64,000 nt of DNA from Leptospira ryugenii. Lineage in GTDB: Bacteria > Spirochaetota > Leptospiria > Leptospirales > Leptospiraceae. Below the pieces are notes generated by a model. It was given only the letters and a program-made list of their open reading frames with translations. It was not told the DNA's origin and did not search any database. How positions within the stretch are numbered: position 1 is the stretch's first letter; each line of letters begins with the position of its first letter. A program made the translations under genes and the position numbers. Location of the stretch: NCBI RefSeq assembly GCF_003114855.1, contig NZ_BFBB01000008.1, forward strand, positions 248,001 to 312,000, written 5' to 3'. This document shows positions 17,862-26,821 of this stretch, piece by piece.

Positions 17862-19154
17862 TTAAGAATGGGCACCGATTAGCTTTTCACGTTGGTGTGC
17901 CATGATATTGGCTAGAATGTCACGATAGGCTTCTCTGCCAGGGTATGCCGCTTGGGCGACACCTGTGGCTACAGCTGCCTCTGCGACGGCTGGCGCAACA
18001 TGGTAGAGAACTCGTGCATCCAATGGCTTTGGAATGATGTATTCTTTGTTGAATTCAATTTTTGAGAGTCCATATGCCTCTGCTACTTCATTAGGTACAG
18101 GTTCTTTCGTTAGTTCCGCCAGAGCGTAAGCCGCTGCTAGTTTCATTTCCATATTTACTATCTTTGCTCGGACATCCATGGCTCCGCGAAAGATGAAAGG
18201 AAAGCCAAGGACATTGTTTACCTGGTTGGGGAAGTCACTGCGACCTGTTGCCATAATCAAGTCATCACGTGTGCTCACAGCCAAATCATACGAGATCTCT
18301 GGATCTGGGTTGGCAAGAGCAAAGACAATTGGATTTTTTGCCATTGTCTTTAACATTTGCGGACTCACAACATTGGCAACTGAGACTCCAATGAAGAGGT
18401 CAGTCCCCGGAAAAATTTCTTCGAGAGTGTTGGCATCTGTTTTGCGAACAAAGGGAAGTTTAGATTCGTGCAATCCAGTCCTTCTCTCGTTGATCACACC
18501 TCTCGAATCCACCATATAAATGTTATTATGCGAAACACCAATTCTAGTGAGCATTTCAGCAATGGAAATGGCCGCAGCACCTGCACCATTGATCACCACT
18601 TTAAGATTTTCAGCCTTTTTCCCTATCAATTCTAAGGAGTTGAGCAAGGCAGCCGTACAAATAATTGCAGTTCCATGTTGGTCATCGTGAAATACGGGAA
18701 TTGCCATATTGGCATCGAGAGTTCTCTCGATATGAAAACACTCTGGTGCTCGGATGTCTTCTAAGTTGATTCCACCAAAAGTTGGTTCTAAGGATTTCAC
18801 AATTTGGATAAAGCGCTCTGGATCTGTTTCATTGATTTCTATATCAAACACATCAATCCCAGCAAATTTTTTAAAGAGAACTGCTTTCCCTTCCATTACT
18901 GGTTTTCCAGCTGCTGCTCCAATGTTACCAAGCCCGAGAACCGCTGTACCATTGGTGATGATGCCGACCAAATTGCCTTTGTTTGTGTATTCATAGACCA
19001 AAGAAGGCTCTTTTTCAATTTCAAGGCAAGGATAGGCAACACCCGGAGAATACGCGAGGGATAGATCTTCGCTATTTTCAGTCGGTTTTGTGGGAACAAT
19101 TTTCGTTTTCCCTTTAGGGAAACGTGAATGGTACTCTAGGGCCTTGTGTTTCAT
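17862..19154 (-). CDS. Malic enzyme (NAD(P)-dependent, oxaloacetate-decarboxylating)
   Basis: A 430-residue short-form malic enzyme: N-terminal malic domain with [12 protein letters not shown] and the [13 protein letters not shown] signature, the metal-binding [15 protein letters not shown] and FHDDQHGTA, then the NAD-binding domain with [15 protein letters not shown]. It lacks the phosphotransacetylase domain of long MaeB forms. It converts malate to pyruvate with CO2 release and NAD(P)H formation, linking the citric acid cycle with pyruvate. It stands alone between the phasin gene and the divergent aquaporin. Confidence 0.94.
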   Translation of the reverse strand: MKHKALEYHSRFPKGKTKIVPTKPTENSEDLSLAYSPGVAYPCLEIEKEPSLVYEYTNKGNLVGIITNGTAVLGLGNIGAAAGKPVMEGKAVLFKKFAGIDVFDIEINETDPERFIQIVKSLEPTFGGINLEDIRAPECFHIERTLDANMAIPVFHDDQHGTAIICTAALLNSLELIGKKAENLKVVINGAGAAAISIAEMLTRIGVSHNNIYMVDSRGVINERRTGLHESKLPFVRKTDANTLEEIFPGTDLFIGVSVANVVSPQMLKTMAKNPIVFALANPDPEISYDLAVSTRDDLIMATGRSDFPNQVNNVLGFPFIFRGAMDVRAKIVNMEMKLAAAYALAELTKEPVPNEVAEAYGLSKIEFNKEYIIPKPLDARVLYHVAPAVAEAAVATGVAQAAYPGREAYRDILANIMAHQREKLIGAHS

Positions 19155-19282
19155 GGTCTATTTTTCCAGATTTTTCCTTAGTTAAGAAAATCCTAGAATA
19201 AAATCTGCGAAAAAAAAGGAGAATATGATTGCGATCCAGTCTCTATGTCCCATAGGATTTCAGATGGAAAAAGGATGATCGC

Positions 19283-20008
19283 ATGTGGCAAACCTGTCTT
19301 GGTGAGTTTTTAGGTACTTGTGTATTGATTTATTTTGGAAATGGTGTGGTAGCTGGTGCACTTCTGGAACGTTCCAAAGCGAAAGCCAGTGGATGGATTT
19401 CCATTACAACAGGTTGGGCTTTGGGTGTTGTCTTTGGAATCCTAACAGCAAAAACATTTGGTAGCAGTGGAGCACACTTAAATCCAGCTGTCACCCTATC
19501 GGTATGCTTGCAAAACGGTGATTTTACCAAATTGATTCCTTATTCTATTTCACAAATACTGGGGGCTTCTTTCGGTTCCTTTCTTGTTTATTTACACCAT
19601 TTGCCGCATTGGAAAGAAACAAAAGACTCTGGCTTAATTTTAGCGATCCATTCCACAGATCCAGCTATCGACCATCCCATCGGAAACTTCTTAAGCGAGA
19701 TGTTAGGAACACTTATGTTGATCTTTGGCATACATGTGATCTTCCATGCTTACCATGAACCACTTAATGGCATGTTAGGTGTTTTAATGGTAGGAGCACT
19801 TGTTTGGGCAATAGGTCTATCGATGGGTGGAACTACCGGCTATGCGATCAATCCTGCTCGTGATTTAGGCCCAAGACTATTGCACACTATATTGCCGATT
19901 CCAAACAAAGGGCCCTCCAATTGGAAATATTCTTGGATTCCAATTCTTGCTCCTTTGTGTGGAGCTAGTTTAGCAGTTGTTTTGCTAAAATTACTTCCAG
20001 TCCTTTAA
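19283..20008 (+). CDS. Aquaporin / glycerol facilitator (MIP family)
   Basis: 241 residues with six membrane helices and two NPA loops: HLNPAVTLS in the first half and INPARDLGPR in the second. The Asp after the second NPA loop (NPARD) is typical of the glycerol-conducting (GlpF) branch. No glycerol kinase or dehydrogenase gene is adjacent. AGGA lies upstream of the ATG. Its last 18 bases overlap the convergent M14 gene. Confidence 0.92.
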   Translation: MWQTCLGEFLGTCVLIYFGNGVVAGALLERSKAKASGWISITTGWALGVVFGILTAKTFGSSGAHLNPAVTLSVCLQNGDFTKLIPYSISQILGASFGSFLVYLHHLPHWKETKDSGLILAIHSTDPAIDHPIGNFLSEMLGTLMLIFGIHVIFHAYHEPLNGMLGVLMVGALVWAIGLSMGGTTGYAINPARDLGPRLLHTILPIPNKGPSNWKYSWIPILAPLCGASLAVVLLKLLPVL

Positions 20009-20968
20009 CTTTGTACCTGAGAGGAATAAAAAGTCTCGCAAGAAATCTCGATAGGTAACGATTGTTTCAAATTTATTTTCTTTGGCAGGGTTAAAAATCC
20101 CCCTTTTACGAAACAGTTTGCTTGGATTTTCTTTGATATCTGACCAGGTACCCACTTCTAAAGTAAATGGCAAAAAGCGAGAGCCTGTATGGGAAAACTT
20201 CTCTTGGAAATGGTCATAAAAACGATCCCATAGATCTCCATGCGTCGTATATGTTTCACTTTGTGGTCCAAACTTATACCGTTTATGCCTACGCAATTCC
20301 ACCATATAACTTGCGATTTTTTCAAAGAGAGCTGTATCTACACATTCCTTTTTTGTTCTTGCATACGGCCACCACACATGGTCGATCGTCCCGAAACCGG
20401 AATGGATATCAATCACAGGTAATATAGAATCTTTTACATGATAGAAGTATTGGTTGATATAGCGAAAGACTGCCCTTGATTCAGGTTCTAAAGTCTTTCC
20501 TCGGTAATAGGGCAATTTCGAGGTCCAATTTTGCCCTCCAAAAAGAATAGGTGCGCTTTCTGCTTCCACTCCAGAGTTGCGCATTAGATCTACGCCCGAG
20601 GGATTGGATCTAGATTTTAAAGCAACTCCTCCAGGATTTACGATAGGAATTACTACTAAGCCGATTTTGCCATTGGCGATTTCAGAAACATATCCTGGGC
20701 TTTTTTTGTACAAAATGTACTCTAAAAAATCAAGTAATATACGAATTCCAACTGTCTCGAGACCATGAACACCAGCAACCATTCCAACAGGATTTTTTTT
20801 AATGGCTTTCTCTTTTCCAATCTCCAACATATGAATCGGAAATCGGAACCCTTCCTGAGTTTTACTCGAAAAACCCAGTTGTTTAATTCTTACTAAATCA
20901 CCACCCAATCGGACGAGGTCTAGAATTCTCTTTTCATACCGATTGAGTCGTCTTAATCCACGTAACAT
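19991..20968 (-). CDS. M14-type zinc carboxypeptidase / succinylglutamate desuccinylase-like protein
   Basis: 325 residues. The HxxE zinc motif is in GVHGLETVG, the substrate-binding region in NPGGVALKSRSNPSGVDLMR, and the third ligand in VIDIHSGFG; a Glu in PFTLEVGTW fits the catalytic position. There is no signal peptide, so a cytoplasmic role is likely. It is the last gene of a five-gene operon, 3 bp after the small lipoprotein. Confidence 0.85.
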   Translation of the reverse strand: MLRGLRRLNRYEKRILDLVRLGGDLVRIKQLGFSSKTQEGFRFPIHMLEIGKEKAIKKNPVGMVAGVHGLETVGIRILLDFLEYILYKKSPGYVSEIANGKIGLVVIPIVNPGGVALKSRSNPSGVDLMRNSGVEAESAPILFGGQNWTSKLPYYRGKTLEPESRAVFRYINQYFYHVKDSILPVIDIHSGFGTIDHVWWPYARTKKECVDTALFEKIASYMVELRRHKRYKFGPQSETYTTHGDLWDRFYDHFQEKFSHTGSRFLPFTLEVGTWSDIKENPSKLFRKRGIFNPAKENKFETIVTYRDFLRDFLFLSGTKLKDWK

Positions 20969-20971
20969 TGT

Positions 20972-21379
20972 TTAGTCTATTTGAAACTTTTTCACAAGTT
21001 TACAATCTACATTTATATCAACCAGTCCAGCTTGTAAATCTTCACAATTGGATTTGATAATCTCTTTGTGACAATTTCGATACGCATCCATGGTCTTGGG
21101 TATGTCGTCACCTGCCAGGCGATAGAGATTGCTTTGTCGAAATTCTTTTTGGCAATTGGCTTCGTCCAATCGAGATTTTGCCAATTCTCTTGTTTTTTCA
21201 GGTAGCTCTGACCAATTCTTTTCAGAACATTTTCTATACTTTTCACAAATCTCCGCAGTCAACTTTAGAGATTCATCTTTCCATTCGATCGAATCTATAC
21301 CGGCTTTTTTTTTGCAATCTGCAAAGGAAAAAACAAAGACAAACATCAAAACTATGTTCAATCTTGTGAAGGTTTTCAT
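20972..21379 (-). CDS. Small Cys-containing helical lipoprotein
   Basis: 135 residues with a signal peptide and lipobox-like FADC (Cys22). The mature part is helical and has regularly spaced Cys residues (CEKYRKC, ANCQKE, YRNCHKE, SNCEDL, DCKLV), suggesting two or three disulfide-linked helices. It resembles the small alpha-helical lipoprotein families common in Leptospira (TIGR04454-like), though this was not checked. Its ATG overlaps the stop of the MotB-like gene. Confidence 0.7.
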   Translation of the reverse strand: MKTFTRLNIVLMFVFVFSFADCKKKAGIDSIEWKDESLKLTAEICEKYRKCSEKNWSELPEKTRELAKSRLDEANCQKEFRQSNLYRLAGDDIPKTMDAYRNCHKEIIKSNCEDLQAGLVDINVDCKLVKKFQID

Positions 21380-22113
21380 TTTTCAACAGCCTCTCGTTTC
21401 CGAATCAAAATTTCAATCCTTTCATCTTTTGCTTTTTTTTCTGGTGTTTCACCATCATTCGACTTTTGAAATACGGCAAAACCTTGGACGGAAATCTGTT
21501 CTTTCGGAATTCCATATTGCGAAACCATCTTTTCTGCAATTAAAGATGCTCGATGGGAATGGAAATCCCAAGAATTTTGGAAGTTTGATTTATCGACTTT
21601 TGCCTCGTATGGAATCTGCACTCTCACTATGATATCTATATCCATTCCTTGCGAAAGCTCAGCCAATTTTTGGAAAACAAACTGCAAGTCTGGATCATCT
21701 CCTAAGATATCTCCCTTGGATAGGTCAGAGGTAATAAATGTTAATTTGAGTTCTTCTGTCTCGGCTAATCCTAATTTGAGTTTTGCCTTCTCTTTCAAAG
21801 CCTTCAATGAATATCCAATTCTTTCCCAGAGTCTATAAATTGCTGACTTCTCTTGCAATAGATCATCTTCTAAAACACCACTACCGCCTTCAACGATGAG
21901 ACCTAAAGAAGACACATTGAGTCCAAATCCTTTCTTGATGTCGCTTGCAACTTCAGAGAGTCTCTTTGTATCTACTTTGCTGATGGCATAGAGAATGATA
22001 AATAATCCGAGCAATAAGGTAATCATGTCTGCATATGTAAGAAGCCATCGCTCTTGGCTATGCAGTTCTTCACTTTCGATACTTGATTTTGGGAATCTTC
22101 TTCTTCTGATCAT
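21376..22113 (-). CDS. MotB-like protein with C-terminal OmpA domain
   Basis: 245 residues. The N-terminus matches MotB: a basic start, then WLLTYADMITLLLGLFIILY, a single membrane helix with the proton-channel Asp. The C-terminal 90 residues form an OmpA/MotB peptidoglycan-binding domain (SHRASLIAEKMVSQYGIPKE). A MotA partner is not adjacent. Instead it sits in an operon with a lipoprotein, a helical protein and another lipoprotein, which suggests a role at the cell wall separate from, or additional to, the flagellar stator. Confidence 0.85.
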   Translation of the reverse strand: MIRRRRFPKSSIESEELHSQERWLLTYADMITLLLGLFIILYAISKVDTKRLSEVASDIKKGFGLNVSSLGLIVEGGSGVLEDDLLQEKSAIYRLWERIGYSLKALKEKAKLKLGLAETEELKLTFITSDLSKGDILGDDPDLQFVFQKLAELSQGMDIDIIVRVQIPYEAKVDKSNFQNSWDFHSHRASLIAEKMVSQYGIPKEQISVQGFAVFQKSNDGETPEKKAKDERIEILIRKREAVEK

Positions 22114-22758
22114 TTAGTTTAGTTCTGGAAATGCCCTCATCAAAAACTCCCACTCTCTCTTTTCTACTTCTTTAAAGAACGCTTCAAATGTGGATTTTTT
22201 AACGGGAATGGTTGCATAATAACCTTGCTCTACTTTTTCAAATAAAGGATATACACCTAACATTTTTGCAACAGCTGCGGCAGGTTTGATCACATATCCA
22301 GCGATTGGTTTTTGTGCCAGATCATAGAACTTTCGCAGATTGAATAACACAACTTCTAATTGCTTCTTTCTTTGGTCAGCATAACCAAGCTCCTGGTACA
22401 AGGTAAAGTATTCATCTTGGGATATCTTTGTCCCTTGTTTCCAGTTCTTATCTAAGAGTAATTGACCCATACGAAGATCGAGCTCGTCTGTGATTTGATT
22501 TAAGAAAATTAACCTTTCGATATTTTCTCTGCTGGATTCTTTCATCATATGTTTTACTTTATCATATGTGCTTAGTGCTAAAGCTTCCCATTCTTCTTTG
22601 CCTTCCAAATTATAAACCGTTTCAAAAAAATATTCTGCCATTTTAATCGTTTCACTCTGGTTAAAATATTCAGAGTAATATAAATGAAATCGTTCGATTT
22701 GAACTCTTACGATTTCAGTACGTGCACTTCTAAGCTCAGGACTCAAAACTTTACTCAT
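22114..22758 (-). CDS. Hypothetical helical protein of the MotB-like operon
   Basis: 214 residues with no signal peptide. It is helical throughout and rich in aromatic residues (HLYYSEYFNQSETIKMAEYF, a run near YFFETVYNLEGKEEWEAL). The YFFETVY stretch recalls the FFLEELY-motif family, but that similarity is weak and by eye only. It abuts the MotB-like gene without a gap and follows the 379-residue lipoprotein directly, so all are likely one transcript. Confidence 0.65.
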   Translation of the reverse strand: MSKVLSPELRSARTEIVRVQIERFHLYYSEYFNQSETIKMAEYFFETVYNLEGKEEWEALALSTYDKVKHMMKESSRENIERLIFLNQITDELDLRMGQLLLDKNWKQGTKISQDEYFTLYQELGYADQRKKQLEVVLFNLRKFYDLAQKPIAGYVIKPAAAVAKMLGVYPLFEKVEQGYYATIPVKKSTFEAFFKEVEKREWEFLMRAFPELN

Positions 22759-23898
22759 TTATTTGATCACCAATGGATAGGAAGGAAATCCTTGTTGGTC
22801 TATTTCCGTTTTAAAAATACTATCTCGGTTGGGAATAGTAAACACATCACGATTTAAACGATAGGATGTTCTCAATAAAACCTTCAATTCTTCTTTTGAT
22901 TCAGGAATAAAATAAAAACTGACTCCATATTTGAAACCAGTACTCCAAGATTCTTTCGTAGCTTCCAATAATGGCTTTTCTGCAGGAACTAACTTTCTCA
23001 AAACCGTATTGTAGACACTTTGACCGATTTGGTAGATTTTCACTCCTTGAGACGTTTCTGAAAATCTAAACTTTCCTCCCTCGGGAAAGCTGAGTGAAAG
23101 GTAGGTCACGGAAGTAAAATTGCCTCTGTTTTTAAAATAGAGAATTACTTTTGATTCTTTACCAAGTTCAAATTTTGGTTCAACGGAAACCGACACTAAA
23201 GAAGGAACTGGTTGCATAGGCACATTAGGGATAAACTCAAAACCGTTGAACACAAATTCTTGCGCATAATTCGGATTTGTTGGAAAGATACGGAAGCTTT
23301 TCTCCTTTTCATTGTAATCAAAGTCGATTCTTTTTGTACGAACAAGTTCTGGGTGCTCTTTCAATTGAAAGCCATCCAAAACTTTGGATCCCTTGCGGTA
23401 TACAAATGGTACTGAAAAAAGTCCTATCGGTGGCTCATCTACAAGGACCTCCATGAATACTGAATTAAATCCATCTCCTGGTAATTCCGATACAACTATC
23501 CTTTTGATACAGTCTCCTTCTAGACTTTTGCGTTCTCTTCCTGGTGCCTGGCCACTTTTCCAATTCAGTGATGATAGCTCGTAGTGGTTTTCTCCCATAC
23601 TCATGAGATTAAACTCTTGTTTCCAAAGAAACTTCCATTCACCTTCTAACTTTTTATAAGCGGAGATAGCCTCACTTTGGCCTGATTGGCTAAGAACCAA
23701 AATTTCTAGTGACGGGTCTTCATCTAAATTGATTTGTTTCGATCCAAGGATACGCAAAGGTTTTTCGCTATCTTTACCCCAGAGACCTTCCCTCATGACC
23801 TGTTCGGATGGGAGCTCAGATTTTTTGCAATGAAAAGAGCCAACGAGAAAAAGTATAGAGACTAAGATAGACTGGGCGGAACAAATCACTGGTTTCAT
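22759..23898 (-). CDS. Hypothetical lipoprotein, first gene of the MotB-like operon
   Basis: 379 residues with a signal peptide and lipobox-like GSFHC (Cys24). The mature part is beta-rich with an early segment resembling a repeat protein of the integrin/VCBS type (LDEDPSLEILVLSQSG, KKLEGEWKFLWKQE), and a C-terminal half with Ig-like spacing (VSVEPKFELGKESKVILYF, FKNRGNFTSVTYLSLSFPEG). No enzyme motif was found. It opens a minus-strand operon that ends at the M14 gene. Confidence 0.7.
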   Translation of the reverse strand: MKPVICSAQSILVSILFLVGSFHCKKSELPSEQVMREGLWGKDSEKPLRILGSKQINLDEDPSLEILVLSQSGQSEAISAYKKLEGEWKFLWKQEFNLMSMGENHYELSSLNWKSGQAPGRERKSLEGDCIKRIVVSELPGDGFNSVFMEVLVDEPPIGLFSVPFVYRKGSKVLDGFQLKEHPELVRTKRIDFDYNEKEKSFRIFPTNPNYAQEFVFNGFEFIPNVPMQPVPSLVSVSVEPKFELGKESKVILYFKNRGNFTSVTYLSLSFPEGGKFRFSETSQGVKIYQIGQSVYNTVLRKLVPAEKPLLEATKESWSTGFKYGVSFYFIPESKEELKVLLRTSYRLNRDVFTIPNRDSIFKTEIDQQGFPSYPLVIK

Positions 23899-23962
23899 TG
23901 GAGATTATTCAAAAATCGCAGTTTACTAAGTTCATTCCATACTTTTTTTGTTTTCCCTTTTA

Positions 23963-23976
23963 TTTCCGTACGGAAA
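23963..23976. promoter_or_regulatory. Perfect 14-bp palindrome just upstream of ssrA
   Basis: TTTCCGTACGGAAA is perfectly self-complementary and ends 22 bp before the tmRNA 5' end, inside the region where the promoter must lie. It may be a regulator site or chance; no second copy was noticed. Confidence 0.3.
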
Positions 23977-23998
23977 CTATCGTCTAAGTTAATGAATC

Positions 23999-24348
23999 GG
24001 GGGCGACATTGGTTTCGACTGTCGTTGTCTTGGATTCGGTTGCACGTAGAGGTGGGGGTCCTGCTTAAAAACCTTCAAAACAATAACTGCAAATAACGAA
24101 TTTGCTCTAGCAGCTTAATTTTAAGCTCTACGGTTCCTCTGGCTGTTTCCTTTGGTGGCTAAGGAACCGACACCTCTCAAAGGACTTTGCCAGCTAATTG
24201 TCTACTTTTAGCGGCAGAGAACACCAAGTAGGCTCGGAAGGAGTCCCCCGGTTGTAGGTCCAGTCCTTCTTAACCTTATATACAACATAAACGTGTAGAC
24301 GCCGCATTTGAGGACGATAGGACCTGGGTTCGAATCCCAGCGTCTCCA
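23999..24348 (+). ncRNA. ssrA: tmRNA (transfer-messenger RNA)
   Basis: The 5' end GGGGGCGA followed by CATTGGTTTCGAC is the tmRNA signature, and the 3' end GGTTCGAATCCCAG plus CGTCTCC forms the T-arm and the acceptor strand pairing with GGGGGCG. The tag reading frame at 24089-24118 encodes ANNEFALAA followed by TAA, a normal proteolysis tag. CCA is not encoded. It rescues stalled ribosomes with SmpB. Its 3' end coincides with the boundary of the accessory region. Confidence 0.96.
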
Positions 24349-24411
24349 AAAATTATCCTAAATCTTCACAAACGAATCTCAATAAACAAACGTTTGCTGG
24401 GGTTCGAACGA
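24331..24411 (+). repeat. Attachment-site-like direct repeat, copy 1 (tmRNA 3' end and flank)
   Basis: 81 bp covering the 3' half of the tmRNA T-arm, the acceptor strand and about 60 bp of flank. It matches 24540-24620 at 77 of 81 positions by hand alignment. The core begins inside the T-loop, the usual recombination point of integrases using tRNA or tmRNA genes. Confidence 0.85.
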
Positions 24412-24539
24412 CCACGAGAGTCAGAAACAGTTGCGACCCATAGGAAGCGTGAAGCTGTTTCTGCCGAAGGCAGGATGCCTGAGGCCTCGAGTGGGACGGG
24501 TCGGAGGTTGCATGACCCGGATGGGAAGGCACCGGAGAC
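24412..24539 (+). other. GC-rich, hairpin-forming spacer between the tmRNA-end repeats
   Basis: 128 bp with 78 G or C by hand count (about 61%), far above the surroundings. It contains a perfect 9-bp stem (CAGAAACAG at 24422-24430 with CTGTTTCTG at 24455-24463), a GAGGCCTC palindrome, and a CGGGTC/GACCCG stem (24497-24519). No credible gene is present. It may be a structured RNA or a remnant of a foreign element. Confidence 0.55.
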
Positions 24540-24620
24540 CGAATCCCAGCGTCTCCAAAAATTATTCTAGATCTTCACAAAATAATCTCAATAAACAAAC
24601 GTTTGCTGGGGTTCGAACGA
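24540..24620 (+). repeat. Attachment-site-like direct repeat, copy 2
   Basis: Second copy of the tmRNA 3'-end repeat, lacking the rest of the tmRNA. Only four mismatches to copy 1, all in the flank beyond the tmRNA. Together the two copies look like attL/attR or a tandem array left by integration. Confidence 0.85.
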
Positions 24621-24690
24621 TTTTCCAAGTGTGGTCGAGTCGGGAAAATAGAAACAGACGTTTCGATTTTTCGCAAAAAAAAGTAGTCGC
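24614..24690 (+). repeat. Dispersed intergenic repeat, hairpin type, copy 1
   Basis: Begins CGAACGATTTTCC, contains GTCGAGTCGGGAAAATAGAA and then TTTCGATTTTTCGC. ATTTTCC and GGGAAAAT form an imperfect hairpin. Closely similar to 25365-25440. It directly follows the tmRNA-end repeat. Confidence 0.75.
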
Positions 24691-24783
24691 CTATCGCTTC
24701 AAATGGAATTCTATATTGATCAATTTATCCTGTAGCCAAGGTTTAGATTCAGCATACAACAACTTGGCGATGATAAAACTCTA

Positions 24784-25230
24784 ATGAAATTCTTCTTGAA
24801 TGAGCTTACATTGTCAAAATTTGTCCTTATTCTGGCTGCGACAGTATTGGCGACATTTACAGCATTGAGTACGGCCAGACTGGAACCGTTGAATACAAAT
24901 CGAATATTCGTATGGATACCTGATCGTTATTGCGTATATGCGCCAGCGCGATACGCCAAAGCAAGGGATCTTGGCAAATGTGGCATAGTAAAGGATGGCA
25001 ATCACGCAAACGAACTCGGCGATACGGTTTTTGTACCGATCAGCTCGTTTGTGGCATGGACTCCAGGCAATTATACAGTCCATCTGGATTTGGACAGCAA
25101 AGCTACAGCCTATATTTCCGGAACTTTCGTTCCGGCGGCAACTTTCTTCTTTGCTATTTTGTTAAATGGCATTTTAATCTGCGCAATTGCCTTTCTATTT
25201 AAGCACAGGATCTCTAAGGAACATGTGTGA
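24784..25230 (+). CDS. Hypothetical membrane protein
   Basis: 148 residues with two hydrophobic segments, near the N-terminus (about 12-28) and near the C-terminus (about 116-138), enclosing a middle domain of some 85 residues that would lie outside the membrane; it has two Cys (CVYAPARY and KCGIVKDG) that could pair. No family was recognised. It is the first intact gene after the tmRNA attachment-like repeats. Intergenic repeats lie on both sides, so it forms a single-gene unit. Confidence 0.6.
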   Translation: MKFFLNELTLSKFVLILAATVLATFTALSTARLEPLNTNRIFVWIPDRYCVYAPARYAKARDLGKCGIVKDGNHANELGDTVFVPISSFVAWTPGNYTVHLDLDSKATAYISGTFVPAATFFFAILLNGILICAIAFLFKHRISKEHV

Positions 25231-25364
25231 GAATCACCAAGATAATAGAAAATCAATCTGGAGTGATCCGTTATGCAAAGTCCCGCTAATGCATCGATTG
25301 TTTTCTTCACTCCATAAGTTTGTTGTCACGGTTCCAAAATTCCGTAAAGCAAGAGTAAACAAAC

Positions 25365-25545
25365 CGAACGATTTTCCGAGTAGAGTCGAGTCGGGAAAAT
25401 AGAAGCAAACGATTCGATTTTTCGCAAAAAGAATACTCGCCGATAAGCTTATTCGATTCCCATAATAGACAATCTGTCCCACCTAACTGGTGTCATTTCT
25501 GGATAAAGGATATGGTTGTAGAAAAAACTCTTAGGAAGTTCCTAT
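25365..25545 (+). repeat. Dispersed intergenic repeat, copy with hairpin, CTTATTCGATTCCC and CTTAGGAAGTTCCTATGT blocks
   Basis: Three blocks in order: the hairpin block (25365-25440, like 24614-24690), a GATAAGCTTATTCGATTCCC block (25442-25461) followed by ACAATCTGTCCC, and AAACTCTTAGGAAGTTCCTATGT (about 25523-25545). The last two blocks recur at 27180-27314 in the same order and orientation. Confidence 0.75.
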
Positions 25546-25626
25546 GTACTTGGTTAAAATATATCTGGACAGTAGAAATAAATTCTTCTAATTTCATCTA
25601 AATTAGTGAGAGAGTGTATATTTTTT

Positions 25627-26766
25627 ATGATTCATTCCTTTCGGGCGAAAACCAATATCTTCAACGTACTGATCTTAATTTCTTTTATCAATTGCTCTTC
25701 TCGAATGAAAAAGCAATCTCAGGAACCAGATGACTTCATAATTCTAATGCAAAATCAGACAACTTTTCAGTTGATCGAAAATAAGTTACTACCTGAAAAA
25801 ACTCCCGATCCAGGACTGGGAAAAGCTTTGCGAACCATTCTCTCTGCATCTGGTTTGAAAGAGAATTCCGAATCGAGTTTCCAGATATCTGTCGATTGGA
25901 GAGGGAAAGGACTACCGTATAATTACAAATTGTACGGTTCCGGAACAGATTACCTAACTCGTTATACTGGCACTCAAATTGATGGAGACATTACTTTTCA
26001 AATTGCGGGGAGCAAAAAAACTATACCATTTTCATTGACTAGAACCCCTCTACTTTCTTTCGAATTCAAGAGTAAGGAGCATATGAAGCATGAATCCGAG
26101 GCACCTTTTGAGGAACCGATTTGGTCCTATAGTTTTCGGGGCGATGGACCGATTGGAAAATTCTTAGTAGTTGTTTCTCGTGCTTATAAAAATCCACCTG
26201 TTCTTTGGGCTCTCAAACACAAAGAACTTTCGATGCGATATTTAGGTGCATCCTTAGCAGGTGAACTGGGGCTAATTCAGACTCGGCCGATTTTAGAGAA
26301 GTTAGTCGCATCACAATCATTTGACATTCCAAATCCAGCAGAAGCTGCCGCTAAATCACTTGGTCTGTTTCTACCTACTCCTAGTACGACAAAGATTCTT
26401 ACGAAAGTAGCCTTAAGTAAAAGTACTGCCTGGTTTAATGCGTATAAAAGTTTAATTGGCTTCAATGAGCCATCGCTAGTCATTGAATTACTCAATATTA
26501 TGAATTACTCAAGAATTGTATTGTTTTCGGAAAATCTTCAGGTAATTCAACAGGCAGAAAAAGCATGTTCTGCCAAGTGTAAGCCATTTTTGGAAAACTA
26601 TCGAAAAAGAGCTTTGGAGACAAAGGCGGAAATATCTGCTGGGAAGATATCAGAGATTGAGTATGTCGAAGATTCAATCACCGGAAAATCGATTCGGTAT
26701 TCCCGTCAAGATATTTTGGATCGGCAGCTGATAGGTATCGATAGGATACTCACAAAATTTCAATAG
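25627..26766 (+). CDS. Hypothetical lipoprotein
   Basis: About 379 residues from ATG 25627 (a GTG at 25606 would add seven). An N-terminal signal ends in lipobox-like SFINC. The first half is beta-rich; the second half (about 190-330) is helical with short repeats resembling HEAT-like pairs (RYLGASLAGELGLIQTRPIL, ALSKSTAWFNAYKSLIGF). Two Cys lie close together near AEKACSAKCKPF. No family is assigned. It sits alone between two copies of the intergenic repeat. Confidence 0.65.
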   Translation: MIHSFRAKTNIFNVLILISFINCSSRMKKQSQEPDDFIILMQNQTTFQLIENKLLPEKTPDPGLGKALRTILSASGLKENSESSFQISVDWRGKGLPYNYKLYGSGTDYLTRYTGTQIDGDITFQIAGSKKTIPFSLTRTPLLSFEFKSKEHMKHESEAPFEEPIWSYSFRGDGPIGKFLVVVSRAYKNPPVLWALKHKELSMRYLGASLAGELGLIQTRPILEKLVASQSFDIPNPAEAAAKSLGLFLPTPSTTKILTKVALSKSTAWFNAYKSLIGFNEPSLVIELLNIMNYSRIVLFSENLQVIQQAEKACSAKCKPFLENYRKRALETKAEISAGKISEIEYVEDSITGKSIRYSRQDILDRQLIGIDRILTKFQ

Positions 26767-26821
26767 CCGACGGATACATTTGATTAAAAATCTTAAATCA
26801 AAATGATTATCGAAAAAGAGA

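Noticed and set aside
24540..24561. Second tmRNA or a tRNA gene at the downstream repeat
   Set aside because: Only the 3' half of the T-arm and the acceptor strand are present; there is no matching 5' acceptor strand, so no functional RNA can form.
24431..24784. Plus-strand open frame across the tmRNA-end repeats
   Set aside because: It spans the GC-rich segment, the repeat and the hairpin repeat, lacks a ribosome-binding site and has no protein-like pattern; its length is explained by low stop frequency in the GC-rich part.
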